Positions 1-8,171 of a DNA stretch of 64,000 nucleotides are shown here, one piece after another. The stretch is from GCA-2746605 sp963710615 (GTDB lineage Bacteria; Bacteroidota; Ignavibacteria; Ignavibacteriales; Melioribacteraceae). A program made the translations under genes and the position numbers. The notes beneath the pieces are model-generated. The model saw nothing but the letters and a program-made list of their open reading frames with translations. It ran no database searches and was not told the DNA's origin. Position 1 is the stretch's first letter. The number at the start of each line of letters is the position of its first letter. Location: positions 38,958 to 102,957 of the forward strand of contig CAVQBF010000012.1 of NCBI GenBank assembly GCA_963710615.1. Reading direction: 5' to 3'.

Positions 1-1927
1 GATATTTCCCTATTGCCTCGTCTAATGTTTCGGCTAATACTTTTGATTTTTTATTCCCGGATTTTTCTGCAATCAATTCAAGAGAAGGAACTAATGCACA
101 ATATTCACCCAATGAATCCCACCTTAAATGATTTTCTTTCAACAACTGCTGAACATGTTTTGGAGCAGATCCGCCTGCACCGGTCTCAAATAATCCGCCA
201 CCATTTAGTAGAGGAACAATTGAAAGCATTCTGGCACTTGTACCTAGTTCCAATATTGGAAACAGATCAGTGAGATAATCTCTCAAAACATTTCCGGTTA
301 CAGAAATTGTATCCAATCCCTTGCGGATTCTCTCAAGTGAAAATTTCATCGCATCCACCGGCTTCATTATTCGAATATCTAAACCATTTGTATCATGATT
401 TTTCAAATATTTGTTAACTTTTTTAATAATTTCAGCATCGTGCCCTCTATTTTCATCTAGCCAAAAAATTGCCGGTGAACCTGAGGCTTTAGCTCTTTTT
501 ACAGCTAAGCCAACCCAATCCTTAACGGCAATATCTTTAGTCTGGCACATTCTAAATATATCGCCTTTTTCAACTTTTTGTTCCAATAGAGTATTTCCAA
601 CAGAACCAACAACTTTTATTGTACCATCAGCTTCCGCTTGAAAAGTTTTATCATGAGACCCATACTCCTCAGCTTTTTGAGCCATCAATCCAACATTCGA
701 AACAGAACCCATCGTTGAAGGATCAAATTGCCCTTTAGCCTTTGCATCTTCAAGAATAACACTGTACATAGTTGCATAAGATCTATCCGGCACCATAGCT
801 ATACAATCTTGAAGTTCATCATTGTTGTTCCACATTTTACCGCCATCACGAATAACATTAGGCATTGATGCATCAACTATAATATCATTGGGAACATGTA
901 AATTTGTTTTACCTATTCTCGAATCAACCATTGCTAGTTGTGGTCTTGTCTCATAAACTTTTTCAATATCAGCTTCAATTTCCGATTTTTTCTCTAAAGG
1001 AAGTTTATTTAATTTGCTTAGTACATCAGCCAATCCAAAATTTACATTTGCACCAATTTCTCTTAAAGTATCTGCGTGTTTTTCTAATGCTTCTTTATAA
1101 TAAACTGATACAGCATGACCAAACATTATTGGATCTGATACTTTCATCATAGTAGCTTTTAAATGAAGAGATAATAGCACATCTTCCTTTTTTGCTTCTT
1201 CAATTTGTTCAGCAAAAAATTTGCGCAAAGCTTTTACATTCATTGTTGCAGAATCAATAACTTCATCCTTTAATAATGATAAGTTTTCTTTTAATGTTTT
1301 TACTTTTCCATTTGTATCTACAAAATCAATTTTTACAGTATCTGCATCATTCATTGTTGTGGAATTTTCACTCCCGTAAAAATCTTTATCTTTCATATGA
1401 GCAACACGTGCTTTTGATCCAGTTTGAGGCCAAGGTTTCATCATTCTATGAGGGAATTTCTGAGCAAACTTTTTAACTGATGCAGCTGCCCTTCTATCTG
1501 CATTACCTTCTCTTAAAACGGGATTTACTGCTGAACCCAATACTTTAGCAAATCTTTTTTGCAGAACTTTTTCTTCTTCTGTTTTTGGTTCTTCAGGATA
1601 ATTTGGAATATTGTATCCTTTTTCTTGAAGTTCCTTAATTGCATCTTGTAATTGAGGAATTGAAGCACTAATGTTTGGAAGCTTTACAATATTAGCTTCT
1701 GGTGTTTTTGCCAACTCACCTAATTGAGTTAGGTAATCTGGAATTCTTTGTTCCTCTGTTAAGTTTTCAGGGAAGTTTGCAATTATTCTGCCAGCTAATG
1801 AAATATCTCTAGTTTCAATCTCAACTCCAGTTCCTTTGGTAAATGTTTTAATAATTGGTAATAAACTATAAGTTGCTAATGCCGGAGCTTCATCAATTTT
1901 TGTCCAAATAATTTTATAGTTACTCAT
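1..1927 (-). CDS. icd: Monomeric NADP-dependent isocitrate dehydrogenase, 3' end beyond window
   Basis: The minus strand is open from an ATG at 1927 to the window edge, giving about 642 residues, so roughly the last 100 residues of a family that is usually about 740 long are missing. The family is the large monomeric isocitrate dehydrogenase (NADP+), unrelated in length to the dimeric Icd; it oxidises isocitrate to 2-oxoglutarate and CO2 in the cytosolic TCA cycle. Recognisable blocks in the translation are 'WPQTGSKARVAHMKD', 'NVGLMAQKAEEYGSHDKT' and 'LFETGAGGSAPKHVQQ', all characteristic of this family. No internal stop or frameshift was seen. The start 'MSNYKIIWTKIDEAPALA' agrees with the usual N-terminus. 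The next gene is divergent, so it is probably monocistronic here. Identification is firm; the exact C-terminus is unseen. Confidence 0.93.
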   Translation of the reverse strand, partial: MSNYKIIWTKIDEAPALATYSLLPIIKTFTKGTGVEIETRDISLAGRIIANFPENLTEEQRIPDYLTQLGELAKTPEANIVKLPNISASIPQLQDAIKELQEKGYNIPNYPEEPKTEEEKVLQKRFAKVLGSAVNPVLREGNADRRAAASVKKFAQKFPHRMMKPWPQTGSKARVAHMKDKDFYGSENSTTMNDADTVKIDFVDTNGKVKTLKENLSLLKDEVIDSATMNVKALRKFFAEQIEEAKKEDVLLSLHLKATMMKVSDPIMFGHAVSVYYKEALEKHADTLREIGANVNFGLADVLSKLNKLPLEKKSEIEADIEKVYETRPQLAMVDSRIGKTNLHVPNDIIVDASMPNVIRDGGKMWNNNDELQDCIAMVPDRSYATMYSVILEDAKAKGQFDPSTMGSVSNVGLMAQKAEEYGSHDKTFQAEADGTIKVVGSVGNTLLEQKVEKGDIFRMCQTKDIAVKDWVGLAVKRAKASGSPAIFWLDENRGHDAEIIKKVNKYLKNHDTNGLDIRIMKPVDAMKFSLERIRKGLDTISVTGNVLRDYLTDLFPILELGTSARMLSIVPLLNGGGLFETGAGGSAPKHVQQLLKENHLRWDSLGEYCALVPSLELIAEKSGNKKSKVLAETLDEAIGKY

Positions 1928-2115
1928 TAAATTGTCCTATTTTATAATAGTTAAGAAATACTTTAATTAATAAAATTAAGCATCTTTTGTTTGATTTGAA
2001 AGTTGCTTCTTTTTCATCTTTACTTTTAGACATATAAAGGTCAGCATATTCTGACTTTCTTAAAGAATTTTAAATTCTTACTTTCTGATCATAATAACAT
2101 TTGATGAGGTTTAAA

Positions 2116-3552
2116 ATGAAAACCAAAATTTTTCTTTTCCTAATGTTATCAACATTACTATTGGCTCAAAAAATCCCTCTCAAGAATTCAGATAATCAAT
2201 ATGACTATGTAATAATTACTATTAACGATTTTCTTGAAACATTTACTGACTTCAAGGAGCATAAAGAAATTTATAATATGTTCAATGTTTTGGTAACAAC
2301 TAAAAATGAAATATTAAAAGAGTTTAACTCAAAGTTAGATGTTCAAGAAAATATTAGAGATTTTATAAGTTTTGCAGGGAATAATTGGAGTGACCCGACT
2401 CCACATTACTTTTTAATTGCGGCCGATGTAGATAGTATTCCCAATTTTAAGTTTCGGTCAGTAAATTTTTTAGATTTTATTGATACTTCATATTCTGATT
2501 ATTATTACTCAGTTGATACTTCGAGTATTGACTCAAATAATATTTCATATGCTGTTGGACGTGTGGCAGCTAGAAATATAACCGAATTAGAGAACTATTT
2601 TAACAAAGTTATCAGCTATGAATTGAATTCCCAAATTCAGGATTGGCATAGCAGAGCTTTATTTGTTTCGGATGATGAATATGGAGCTGACAGCAGCTTT
2701 AATGATGGAAATATTCATGCAAGTATTGCATTTAATTTAGCAAGTGAATTACCTGATTTTATTAAAAGTGATTATGTAATTCCAATTGACACTTCCAGTT
2801 ATTATGGTAAAACAGATTCTATTATAACAAAATTGAGCAGAGGACAATCATCTGTTTTCTTTTCCGGGCATTCTAACAATGAATTATTTACACACGATTC
2901 CATATTTATAGAAAAGGATATAGAAAAAATAAACAACATTAGTATGCCATTTTTTATTTCAATGTATGGCAAACAAGAATTTGGTAGAGATACTATTAAT
3001 AGCATTATAAATAGCGCCGTAGTTTCAGAGAATGGGGCAATTGGTGCAATTAGTTTTGTTGGAATTCATTTTGTCCCCATTAGCTCAAAAATATTCAATA
3101 AAATTTGGAAAGATTTATACTCCGGATTATCAATTGGTGATATTTATATGAAGTCAGTTAATAATTCAAACATTTTAGAAGAAATACGTAAACTAAATAT
3201 TTTTGGTGATCCATCAATTATTCTTAAAAATGATTTTTCGACTGATATAAATGAATCTGAATCCTTTATTCCAAAGAAACATTATCTTGCTCAAAACTAT
3301 CCTAATCCGTTCAACCCAACTACTACTATAAAATATACAATTGGAGCGTCTGATAAAATAACATCAATAAATGTTCAATTAACTATATATGATATATTGG
3401 GAAAAAAGATCACCACACTTGTAAATGAGGAAAAATCAGCCGGAACTTATGAGGTAATTTTTGATGCTTCTAATTTATCCAGCGGAATTTATTTCTATTC
3501 ACTTAAGGCAAACAGCTTTAACCAAACTAAAAAAATGGTTCTGTTGCAATAA
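2116..3552 (+). CDS. Gingipain-like (C25-type) secreted protein with T9SS sorting domain, probable pseudo-enzyme
   Basis: A 478-residue secreted protein. I chose the ATG at 2116 because a GAGG lies 6 bases upstream and a signal peptide follows (MKTKIFLFLMLSTLLLA). Residues about 30-370 match the peptidase C25 (gingipain-like) layout: 'HYFLIAADVDSIP', 'YAVGRVAARNITELENYFNKV', 'SVFFSGHSNN' with the candidate catalytic His252, and the closing 'NIFGDPSIIL'. The catalytic Cys expected about 30 residues after the His is absent: the corresponding stretch reads 'FFISMYGKQEFG'. It is therefore probably inactive as a cysteine protease. The last 80 residues are a type A T9SS sorting domain ('NYPNPFNPTTT' ... 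'GIYFYSLKA' ... 'KKMVLLQ'), so export through the outer membrane is expected. Role unknown; adhesion or binding is a guess. Confidence 0.82.
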   Translation: MKTKIFLFLMLSTLLLAQKIPLKNSDNQYDYVIITINDFLETFTDFKEHKEIYNMFNVLVTTKNEILKEFNSKLDVQENIRDFISFAGNNWSDPTPHYFLIAADVDSIPNFKFRSVNFLDFIDTSYSDYYYSVDTSSIDSNNISYAVGRVAARNITELENYFNKVISYELNSQIQDWHSRALFVSDDEYGADSSFNDGNIHASIAFNLASELPDFIKSDYVIPIDTSSYYGKTDSIITKLSRGQSSVFFSGHSNNELFTHDSIFIEKDIEKINNISMPFFISMYGKQEFGRDTINSIINSAVVSENGAIGAISFVGIHFVPISSKIFNKIWKDLYSGLSIGDIYMKSVNNSNILEEIRKLNIFGDPSIILKNDFSTDINESESFIPKKHYLAQNYPNPFNPTTTIKYTIGASDKITSINVQLTIYDILGKKITTLVNEEKSAGTYEVIFDASNLSSGIYFYSLKANSFNQTKKMVLLQ

Positions 3553-3579
3553 GATGTTAATAAATGTTTTGCATTTAAC

Positions 3580-5331
3580 TTAGTCAATTACTCTTAATAT
3601 TGGGTAAATATTATGCTTCTCATCATAATAAGGTGATCGCTCATAAAAGAAGTTCAGTCTCTGCCATGCACTTTTTGCAAAAGTTGAATCTGATTTAAGA
3701 AGATCATTAAATTCATCTCTCAATTCTTCCGATTCATTATACATCTTTTGTGCAATCGGTTCCATTGAGTAAGGTTCAAAATATTCTTTCCTTTCAAAAA
3801 TAATATTCATGAAGCCCCATTTAACAAAGGAATCATTTGCTTTTGGTTCAAGAAGATGGACAATCATGCCCAAAGCTCTTTGATTTGTCTTAATTCTAAA
3901 ATCACCCTTATTTAATCTTACTGTGTCAACTATTATATCATAATTAAATGAAGGAATAAATCTTCCTTCGTAAGGCCATTTTGAAAATTTTATATCGCTA
4001 AATTTGTACTTCTCAACAAAAACTTTGCTCTCTTCAGTAATCTCCTCAACAATAATTCCATGAAGCTTAATAATGTCTACAAGATTTGCCCATTCTATAG
4101 GTACTATGTATTCCTTAGCTAAATAAACAGAGTCCGTTATTTTAGAGTGATTAAAATATGGCACAACTTTTTCGTTTTTCTTAGTTGTGTAACTAACTAT
4201 CCCAGAACCGGCAACTTCGCTAACCCTTAGTTCTTTTTCAAATCCCTTAAAATTAAATTCAATAGAATCTTTTGAAATACCAAAATCTATTGGATATGCA
4301 TTTTCTTTTTCAAAATATTTCTCAATTACATACTCATCTGCATTTTTAGTTGCATTCTTGATCACTTCATTATTAGTGCTACAAAATCCAATAACTGATT
4401 CAAGCAAAGCCTTTGTGGAAAAAACCCGCTCCTTATAAGGTTTAAGCATATGAGTTTCAATCAAAAGCCCGATTCTATTCTGAACTGAAGCATAACCATT
4501 TGAAAATCGAGGAGTGGCAACCCAGTCTCTTATTCCATTAATATAGTCTCCATTGATAAATCCTACAAAAGGTGAAACCAAAAATCCTGCATCTTCAACT
4601 TTCTTATCGATCCAAGGAATAATTTGTTCATTGACAAGTTTTTCTGTTTGAGGTGGAATATTCTGATGTCTGGAAATATCATAAGTAATTGTGTACTGGT
4701 AGTCAGCACCATCAGTTGTATGAGTATCAATAAATATATCCGGAAGCCATTGAGAAAACAAATTTAGGAATGCTTTCATTTCGGGCGCATCAGCTTTGGT
4801 AAAATCTCTATTAAGATTTAAATTTTGAGCCGTAGTTCTCCATCCCATTTCGGTCGGACCATTTTGATTGATTCTATTAAAAGGTGAACTTCTTTCATGA
4901 CCATCAACACTAAATACTGGGATAATAAGTAGAATCACATTTTCAAGTAGATTACTTTTTTCATTTGTAATCAATATTTCTCTAAGCATTAGCATACAAG
5001 CATCTTTGCCCTCAATCTCTCCGGAATGAATTCCATTATTAATAAGAATAACTGCATCTCCACTTTTCTTTGCTTCAGCAGGATCAAATATTTTATTTTT
5101 AGAAACTATCATGCATTTTATCTCTCTTCCTTGCGGAGAAATACCAATTGTCCGCAATTGAGCAAACTCAGAATTCTTGTCAATTTTTTCGAAATACTTT
5201 ATTGTTTTTTCATAGTTATCTGTAGACAAATAATTTGATGTCTCAAATTCAGTTTCCCAATCATTATTTACTCTTTGCTGCGCAAATAATATTGTTGAAA
5301 ATAAAATTAATACTGTTATTACTTTATTCAT
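3580..5331 (-). CDS. Secreted M14-family zinc carboxypeptidase
   Basis: From the ATG at 5331 this is a 583-residue protein with a signal peptide (MNKVITVLILFSTILFA). A longer reading from 5409 would overlap the upstream reductase gene and hide the signal peptide, so it is rejected. The N-terminal half is a peptidase M14 domain: zinc ligands H102 and E105 in 'IHSGEIEG', H204 in 'DIFIDTHTTDG', and the general-base Glu near 292 in 'LLIETHMLKPYK'. The substrate-carboxylate region 'NLNRDFTKADAPE' is also recognisable. The C-terminal half (about 330-583) has no domain that I recognise. It probably trims peptides in the periplasm or outside the cell. It lies 26 bases after the aldo/keto reductase and may be co-transcribed with it. 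The active-site set looks complete. Confidence 0.88.
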   Translation of the reverse strand: MNKVITVLILFSTILFAQQRVNNDWETEFETSNYLSTDNYEKTIKYFEKIDKNSEFAQLRTIGISPQGREIKCMIVSKNKIFDPAEAKKSGDAVILINNGIHSGEIEGKDACMLMLREILITNEKSNLLENVILLIIPVFSVDGHERSSPFNRINQNGPTEMGWRTTAQNLNLNRDFTKADAPEMKAFLNLFSQWLPDIFIDTHTTDGADYQYTITYDISRHQNIPPQTEKLVNEQIIPWIDKKVEDAGFLVSPFVGFINGDYINGIRDWVATPRFSNGYASVQNRIGLLIETHMLKPYKERVFSTKALLESVIGFCSTNNEVIKNATKNADEYVIEKYFEKENAYPIDFGISKDSIEFNFKGFEKELRVSEVAGSGIVSYTTKKNEKVVPYFNHSKITDSVYLAKEYIVPIEWANLVDIIKLHGIIVEEITEESKVFVEKYKFSDIKFSKWPYEGRFIPSFNYDIIVDTVRLNKGDFRIKTNQRALGMIVHLLEPKANDSFVKWGFMNIIFERKEYFEPYSMEPIAQKMYNESEELRDEFNDLLKSDSTFAKSAWQRLNFFYERSPYYDEKHNIYPILRVID

Positions 5332-5356
5332 TTTTGATCCCAGTAAATTGCTGTCC

Positions 5357-6352
5357 TTATGCTTTCCAATCTCTTTCTTGTATTGGTTTATTTTGTAATA
5401 CCTCTTCAATTTTTAGTAAGATTTCTTCTGTAAGTAATTTTACTATATCAAGAGCCTTCATGTTTTCTTTAACTTGTTCCGGTTTTGATGCCCCTGTAAT
5501 TACTGTACTTACATTTTGATTTTTTAAAGTCCAAGCTAATGCTAAACCTGCCATAGTAATTCCTAACGCTTCAGCTATCTTAGTAAGTTCTTTTACCTTT
5601 TCAATATTGGCTTTACCTTCATCTGAAAAAACTGCATTCTTTAACCATTCATAATTTTCTAATGATAACCTACTTTTATCAGGGATGCCATTATTATATT
5701 TTCCCGTAAGCACTCCACTTCCCAGTGGGCTCCAAATTGTTGTGCCGAGACCAATTTTTTTATAAAGAGGTAAGAACTCTTTTTCAACTTTTTCTCTATG
5801 AAGCATATTGTATTGCGGTTGTTCCATTAATGGCGGGATTAAATGTTCTCTTCGGGCAATTTGATATGCTTCCATTATTTGTTCTGCATTCCATTCACTT
5901 GTTCCCCAATAAAATGCCTTACCTTGATCAATAACATGATTCATAGCTCTTACGGTTTCCTCAATTGGAGTATCTAAATCTGCACGATGGCAAAATATTA
6001 AGTCGACATAGTCGGTTTGCAATCTTTTTAATGCACCGTCTGTACCTTCAATAATATGTTTTCTTGATAGTCCTTTATCATTTGGACCGTCTCCTCCCCA
6101 GAAAATTTTTGTTGACAATACTAAATCAGATCTTTTCCACCCAGCCTTTTTTATAATTTTTCCCATCATAATTTCAGCTTGTCCGGCAGAATAGACTTCA
6201 GCATTATCAAAAAAATTAACGCCGCTATCATAGGCTTCCACCATACATTTATAGGCTATATCATCTCCGATCTGATCATTAAATGTTACCCAAGCGCCAT
6301 AACTTAATGCAGATACTTTTAAACCAGAATTTCCTAAATATCGATATTCCAT
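5357..6352 (-). CDS. Aldo/keto reductase (Kv-beta/YghZ-like)
   Basis: A 331-residue TIM-barrel oxidoreductase that reduces carbonyl substrates with NADPH in the cytoplasm; the substrate cannot be read from sequence. The start at 6352 is set by a strong ribosome site (AAAGGAGAT, about 3 bases before the ATG); an earlier ATG five codons upstream lies in front of that site. The catalytic tetrad is visible: Asp and Tyr in 'FFDNAEVYSAG', Lys in 'VLSTKIFWGG', His in 'LIFCHRADLD'. The N-terminal 'YRYLGNSGLKVSALSYGAW' and the C-terminal 'STVITGASKPEQVKEN' place it with the AKR subgroup that includes potassium-channel beta subunits and E. coli YghZ. Divergent to the NhaC gene, with 151 bases between. 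Confidence 0.9.
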   Translation of the reverse strand: MEYRYLGNSGLKVSALSYGAWVTFNDQIGDDIAYKCMVEAYDSGVNFFDNAEVYSAGQAEIMMGKIIKKAGWKRSDLVLSTKIFWGGDGPNDKGLSRKHIIEGTDGALKRLQTDYVDLIFCHRADLDTPIEETVRAMNHVIDQGKAFYWGTSEWNAEQIMEAYQIARREHLIPPLMEQPQYNMLHREKVEKEFLPLYKKIGLGTTIWSPLGSGVLTGKYNNGIPDKSRLSLENYEWLKNAVFSDEGKANIEKVKELTKIAEALGITMAGLALAWTLKNQNVSTVITGASKPEQVKENMKALDIVKLLTEEILLKIEEVLQNKPIQERDWKA

Positions 6353-6503
6353 ATTATCTCCTTTCAATTTATATTAACTTCTCTAACATAATAAATTTGC
6401 AGTTTCTTTGAGAAAACATTCTTTAATAATTAATGAAATTGTTTCTTTTTAAAAAATTAAATTCTATTTTGAACACAATATTTTCACTAATCTTTCTACT
6501 TAT

Positions 6504-7988
6504 ATGGAACACTTTCATTTTTGGTCAGTTTTACCACCTCTATTAGCAATAGTATTAGCGATTAAAACCCGTCAAGTTTTCGTTTCTCTCCTTTTTGGTA
6601 TTTGGCTTGGATGGATAATTTTGAGCGACGGAAATCCTTTACAAGGTACTCTAGCAACAATTCAAGCTCTTGTAGATGTATTTAAAGATCCAGGTAATAC
6701 ACGAACAATTATGTTCAGTTCACTTGTTGGGGCACTAATTGCTTTCATTCAAAGATCGGGTGGTGTTGATGGTTTTATCAATTTTGTAAATAAAAAACTT
6801 GATAAAGTTAAAAGTAAAAATCCAAATAGCAAGAAGAAAATTATTCAATCGCTTGCATGGATTACAGGTGTTTCTATTTTTGTAGAATCAAGCATTAATG
6901 TTCTTACTGTTGGATCAATTTTCAGACCATTATTTGATAAGTTAAAAATACCCAGGGAAAAATTAGCCTATATTGCAGATTCAATCTCTGCACCGACTTG
7001 TATACTTATTCCCCTAAATGCTTGGGGAGCTTATATAATGGGCTTAATTGCCGCACAAGGATTCGAGAATCCGCTTGGTGTTTTAATTGCTGCTTTTCCA
7101 TTTAACTTTTATCCAATGCTTGCACTTGCTTTAGTACTCGTTCTAATTATTACGCAAAAAGATTTTGGGCCAATGAAAGAAGCTGAGCGAAGGGCAAGGG
7201 AAGAGGGAAAACTTCTTAGAGATGGTGCCACTCCAATGATCTCTTCTGATATTATTGCACTTGAGACAAAAGAGAATGTGGAACCAAAAGGCTTCAATAT
7301 GATCATCCCAATTTTTACAATGGTTATAATGATGCCGCTAATGCTTGTATTTACCGGTTGGAATGAAGTAGAAAATATTGAACAATTTGCATGGTATGAA
7401 CAGTTATTTTTTGCTTTAGGTAAAGGATCAGGTTCTGCATCAGTTTTGTACTCTGTATTAACAGCTATAACTGTTGGAATAATATTATACACTTCGCAAA
7501 AGATTTTTACATTTAAAGAAACTATTGATTTAATATTTAAAGGTATTAGTGGACTAATTCCATTAGCATTGCTAATGATGCTTGCTTTTGCAATTGGTAC
7601 GGTATGCAAAAATTTAGGCACAGGAATTTATATAGCTGAAATAACTGATGGCTGGCTTTCACCCTCCTTTGTTCCTTTTACAATTTTTATTGTGGCATGT
7701 GTAATTGCATTTTCTACCGGAACTTCTTGGGGAACCTTTGCTATAATGATAGCTATTGGAGTCCCAATGGCTCAAACACTTGATGCAAATTTATACTTGA
7801 CTATTGCAGCTGCACTAGGAGGTGGAGTTTTTGGCGATCATTGTTCACCAATCTCAGACACAACAATTATTTCGTCAATGGCTTCTGCTTGTGATCATAT
7901 CGATCATGTTAAAACGCAGCTTCCTTATGCACTTTTTGCAGGAAGTATTACAGCTGTAATTTATTTGATATTGGGAATAATTTTATAG
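6504..7988 (+). CDS. nhaC: NhaC-family Na+/H+ antiporter
   Basis: A 494-residue inner-membrane protein with about 11-12 hydrophobic segments. Family signatures of the NhaC/ArsB-like superfamily are present: 'SIFVESSINVLTVGSIFRP', 'APTCILIPLNAWGAY', 'IAFSTGTSWGTFAIM' and 'GVFGDHCSPISDTTI' followed by 'ACDHIDHVKTQLPYAL'. It is expected to exchange Na+ (or another substrate cation) for protons, for pH and sodium homeostasis. The start ATG at 6504 has only a weak ribosome site, but the N-terminus is right at the first helix and matches the family. Followed by a stem-loop at 8033-8062. Exchange specificity cannot be deduced; some NhaC-like proteins move amino acids or malate/lactate. Confidence 0.9.
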   Translation: MEHFHFWSVLPPLLAIVLAIKTRQVFVSLLFGIWLGWIILSDGNPLQGTLATIQALVDVFKDPGNTRTIMFSSLVGALIAFIQRSGGVDGFINFVNKKLDKVKSKNPNSKKKIIQSLAWITGVSIFVESSINVLTVGSIFRPLFDKLKIPREKLAYIADSISAPTCILIPLNAWGAYIMGLIAAQGFENPLGVLIAAFPFNFYPMLALALVLVLIITQKDFGPMKEAERRAREEGKLLRDGATPMISSDIIALETKENVEPKGFNMIIPIFTMVIMMPLMLVFTGWNEVENIEQFAWYEQLFFALGKGSGSASVLYSVLTAITVGIILYTSQKIFTFKETIDLIFKGISGLIPLALLMMLAFAIGTVCKNLGTGIYIAEITDGWLSPSFVPFTIFIVACVIAFSTGTSWGTFAIMIAIGVPMAQTLDANLYLTIAAALGGGVFGDHCSPISDTTIISSMASACDHIDHVKTQLPYALFAGSITAVIYLILGIIL

Positions 7989-8032
7989 TCAATAAAGTTA
8001 GGTTGCAACACAAAAACAATTGATAAATTCCC

Positions 8033-8062
8033 TATCTTGAGCTTTTCATTAAGTTCAAGATA
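8033..8062. terminator. 12-bp stem-loop between convergent genes
   Basis: TATCTTGAGCTT (8033-8044) pairs with AAGTTCAAGATA (8051-8062) with one mismatch around a 6-base loop. It lies between convergent nhaC and the amidase operon. There is no T-tract immediately after either side, so its role as a terminator is inferred from position and symmetry. Confidence 0.45.
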
Positions 8063-8110
8063 AACTCCAAAAAATTTACCATTACAGTAAGGATCGTAAT
8101 TTAAAATTCG

Positions 8111-8160
8111 CGTTAAAAATAACGGAGCAAGCGTTCACTTCATTAAGAATGACAGATATT
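8111..8160. repeat. Degenerate REP-like intergenic element
   Basis: Read on the minus strand this contains 'TGTCATTCTTAATGAAGTGA', a degraded form of the dispersed intergenic motif TCATTCTGAGCGAAGCGA seen in many bacterial genomes (known from memory, not searched). A small hairpin CGTTA-AAAA-TAACG sits at 8111-8124. Confidence 0.35.
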
Positions 8161-8171
8161 CGAATCCTGAA

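Noticed and set aside
5332..5409. Longer N-terminus for the M14 carboxypeptidase
   Set aside because: It would overlap the aldo/keto reductase and bury the signal peptide.
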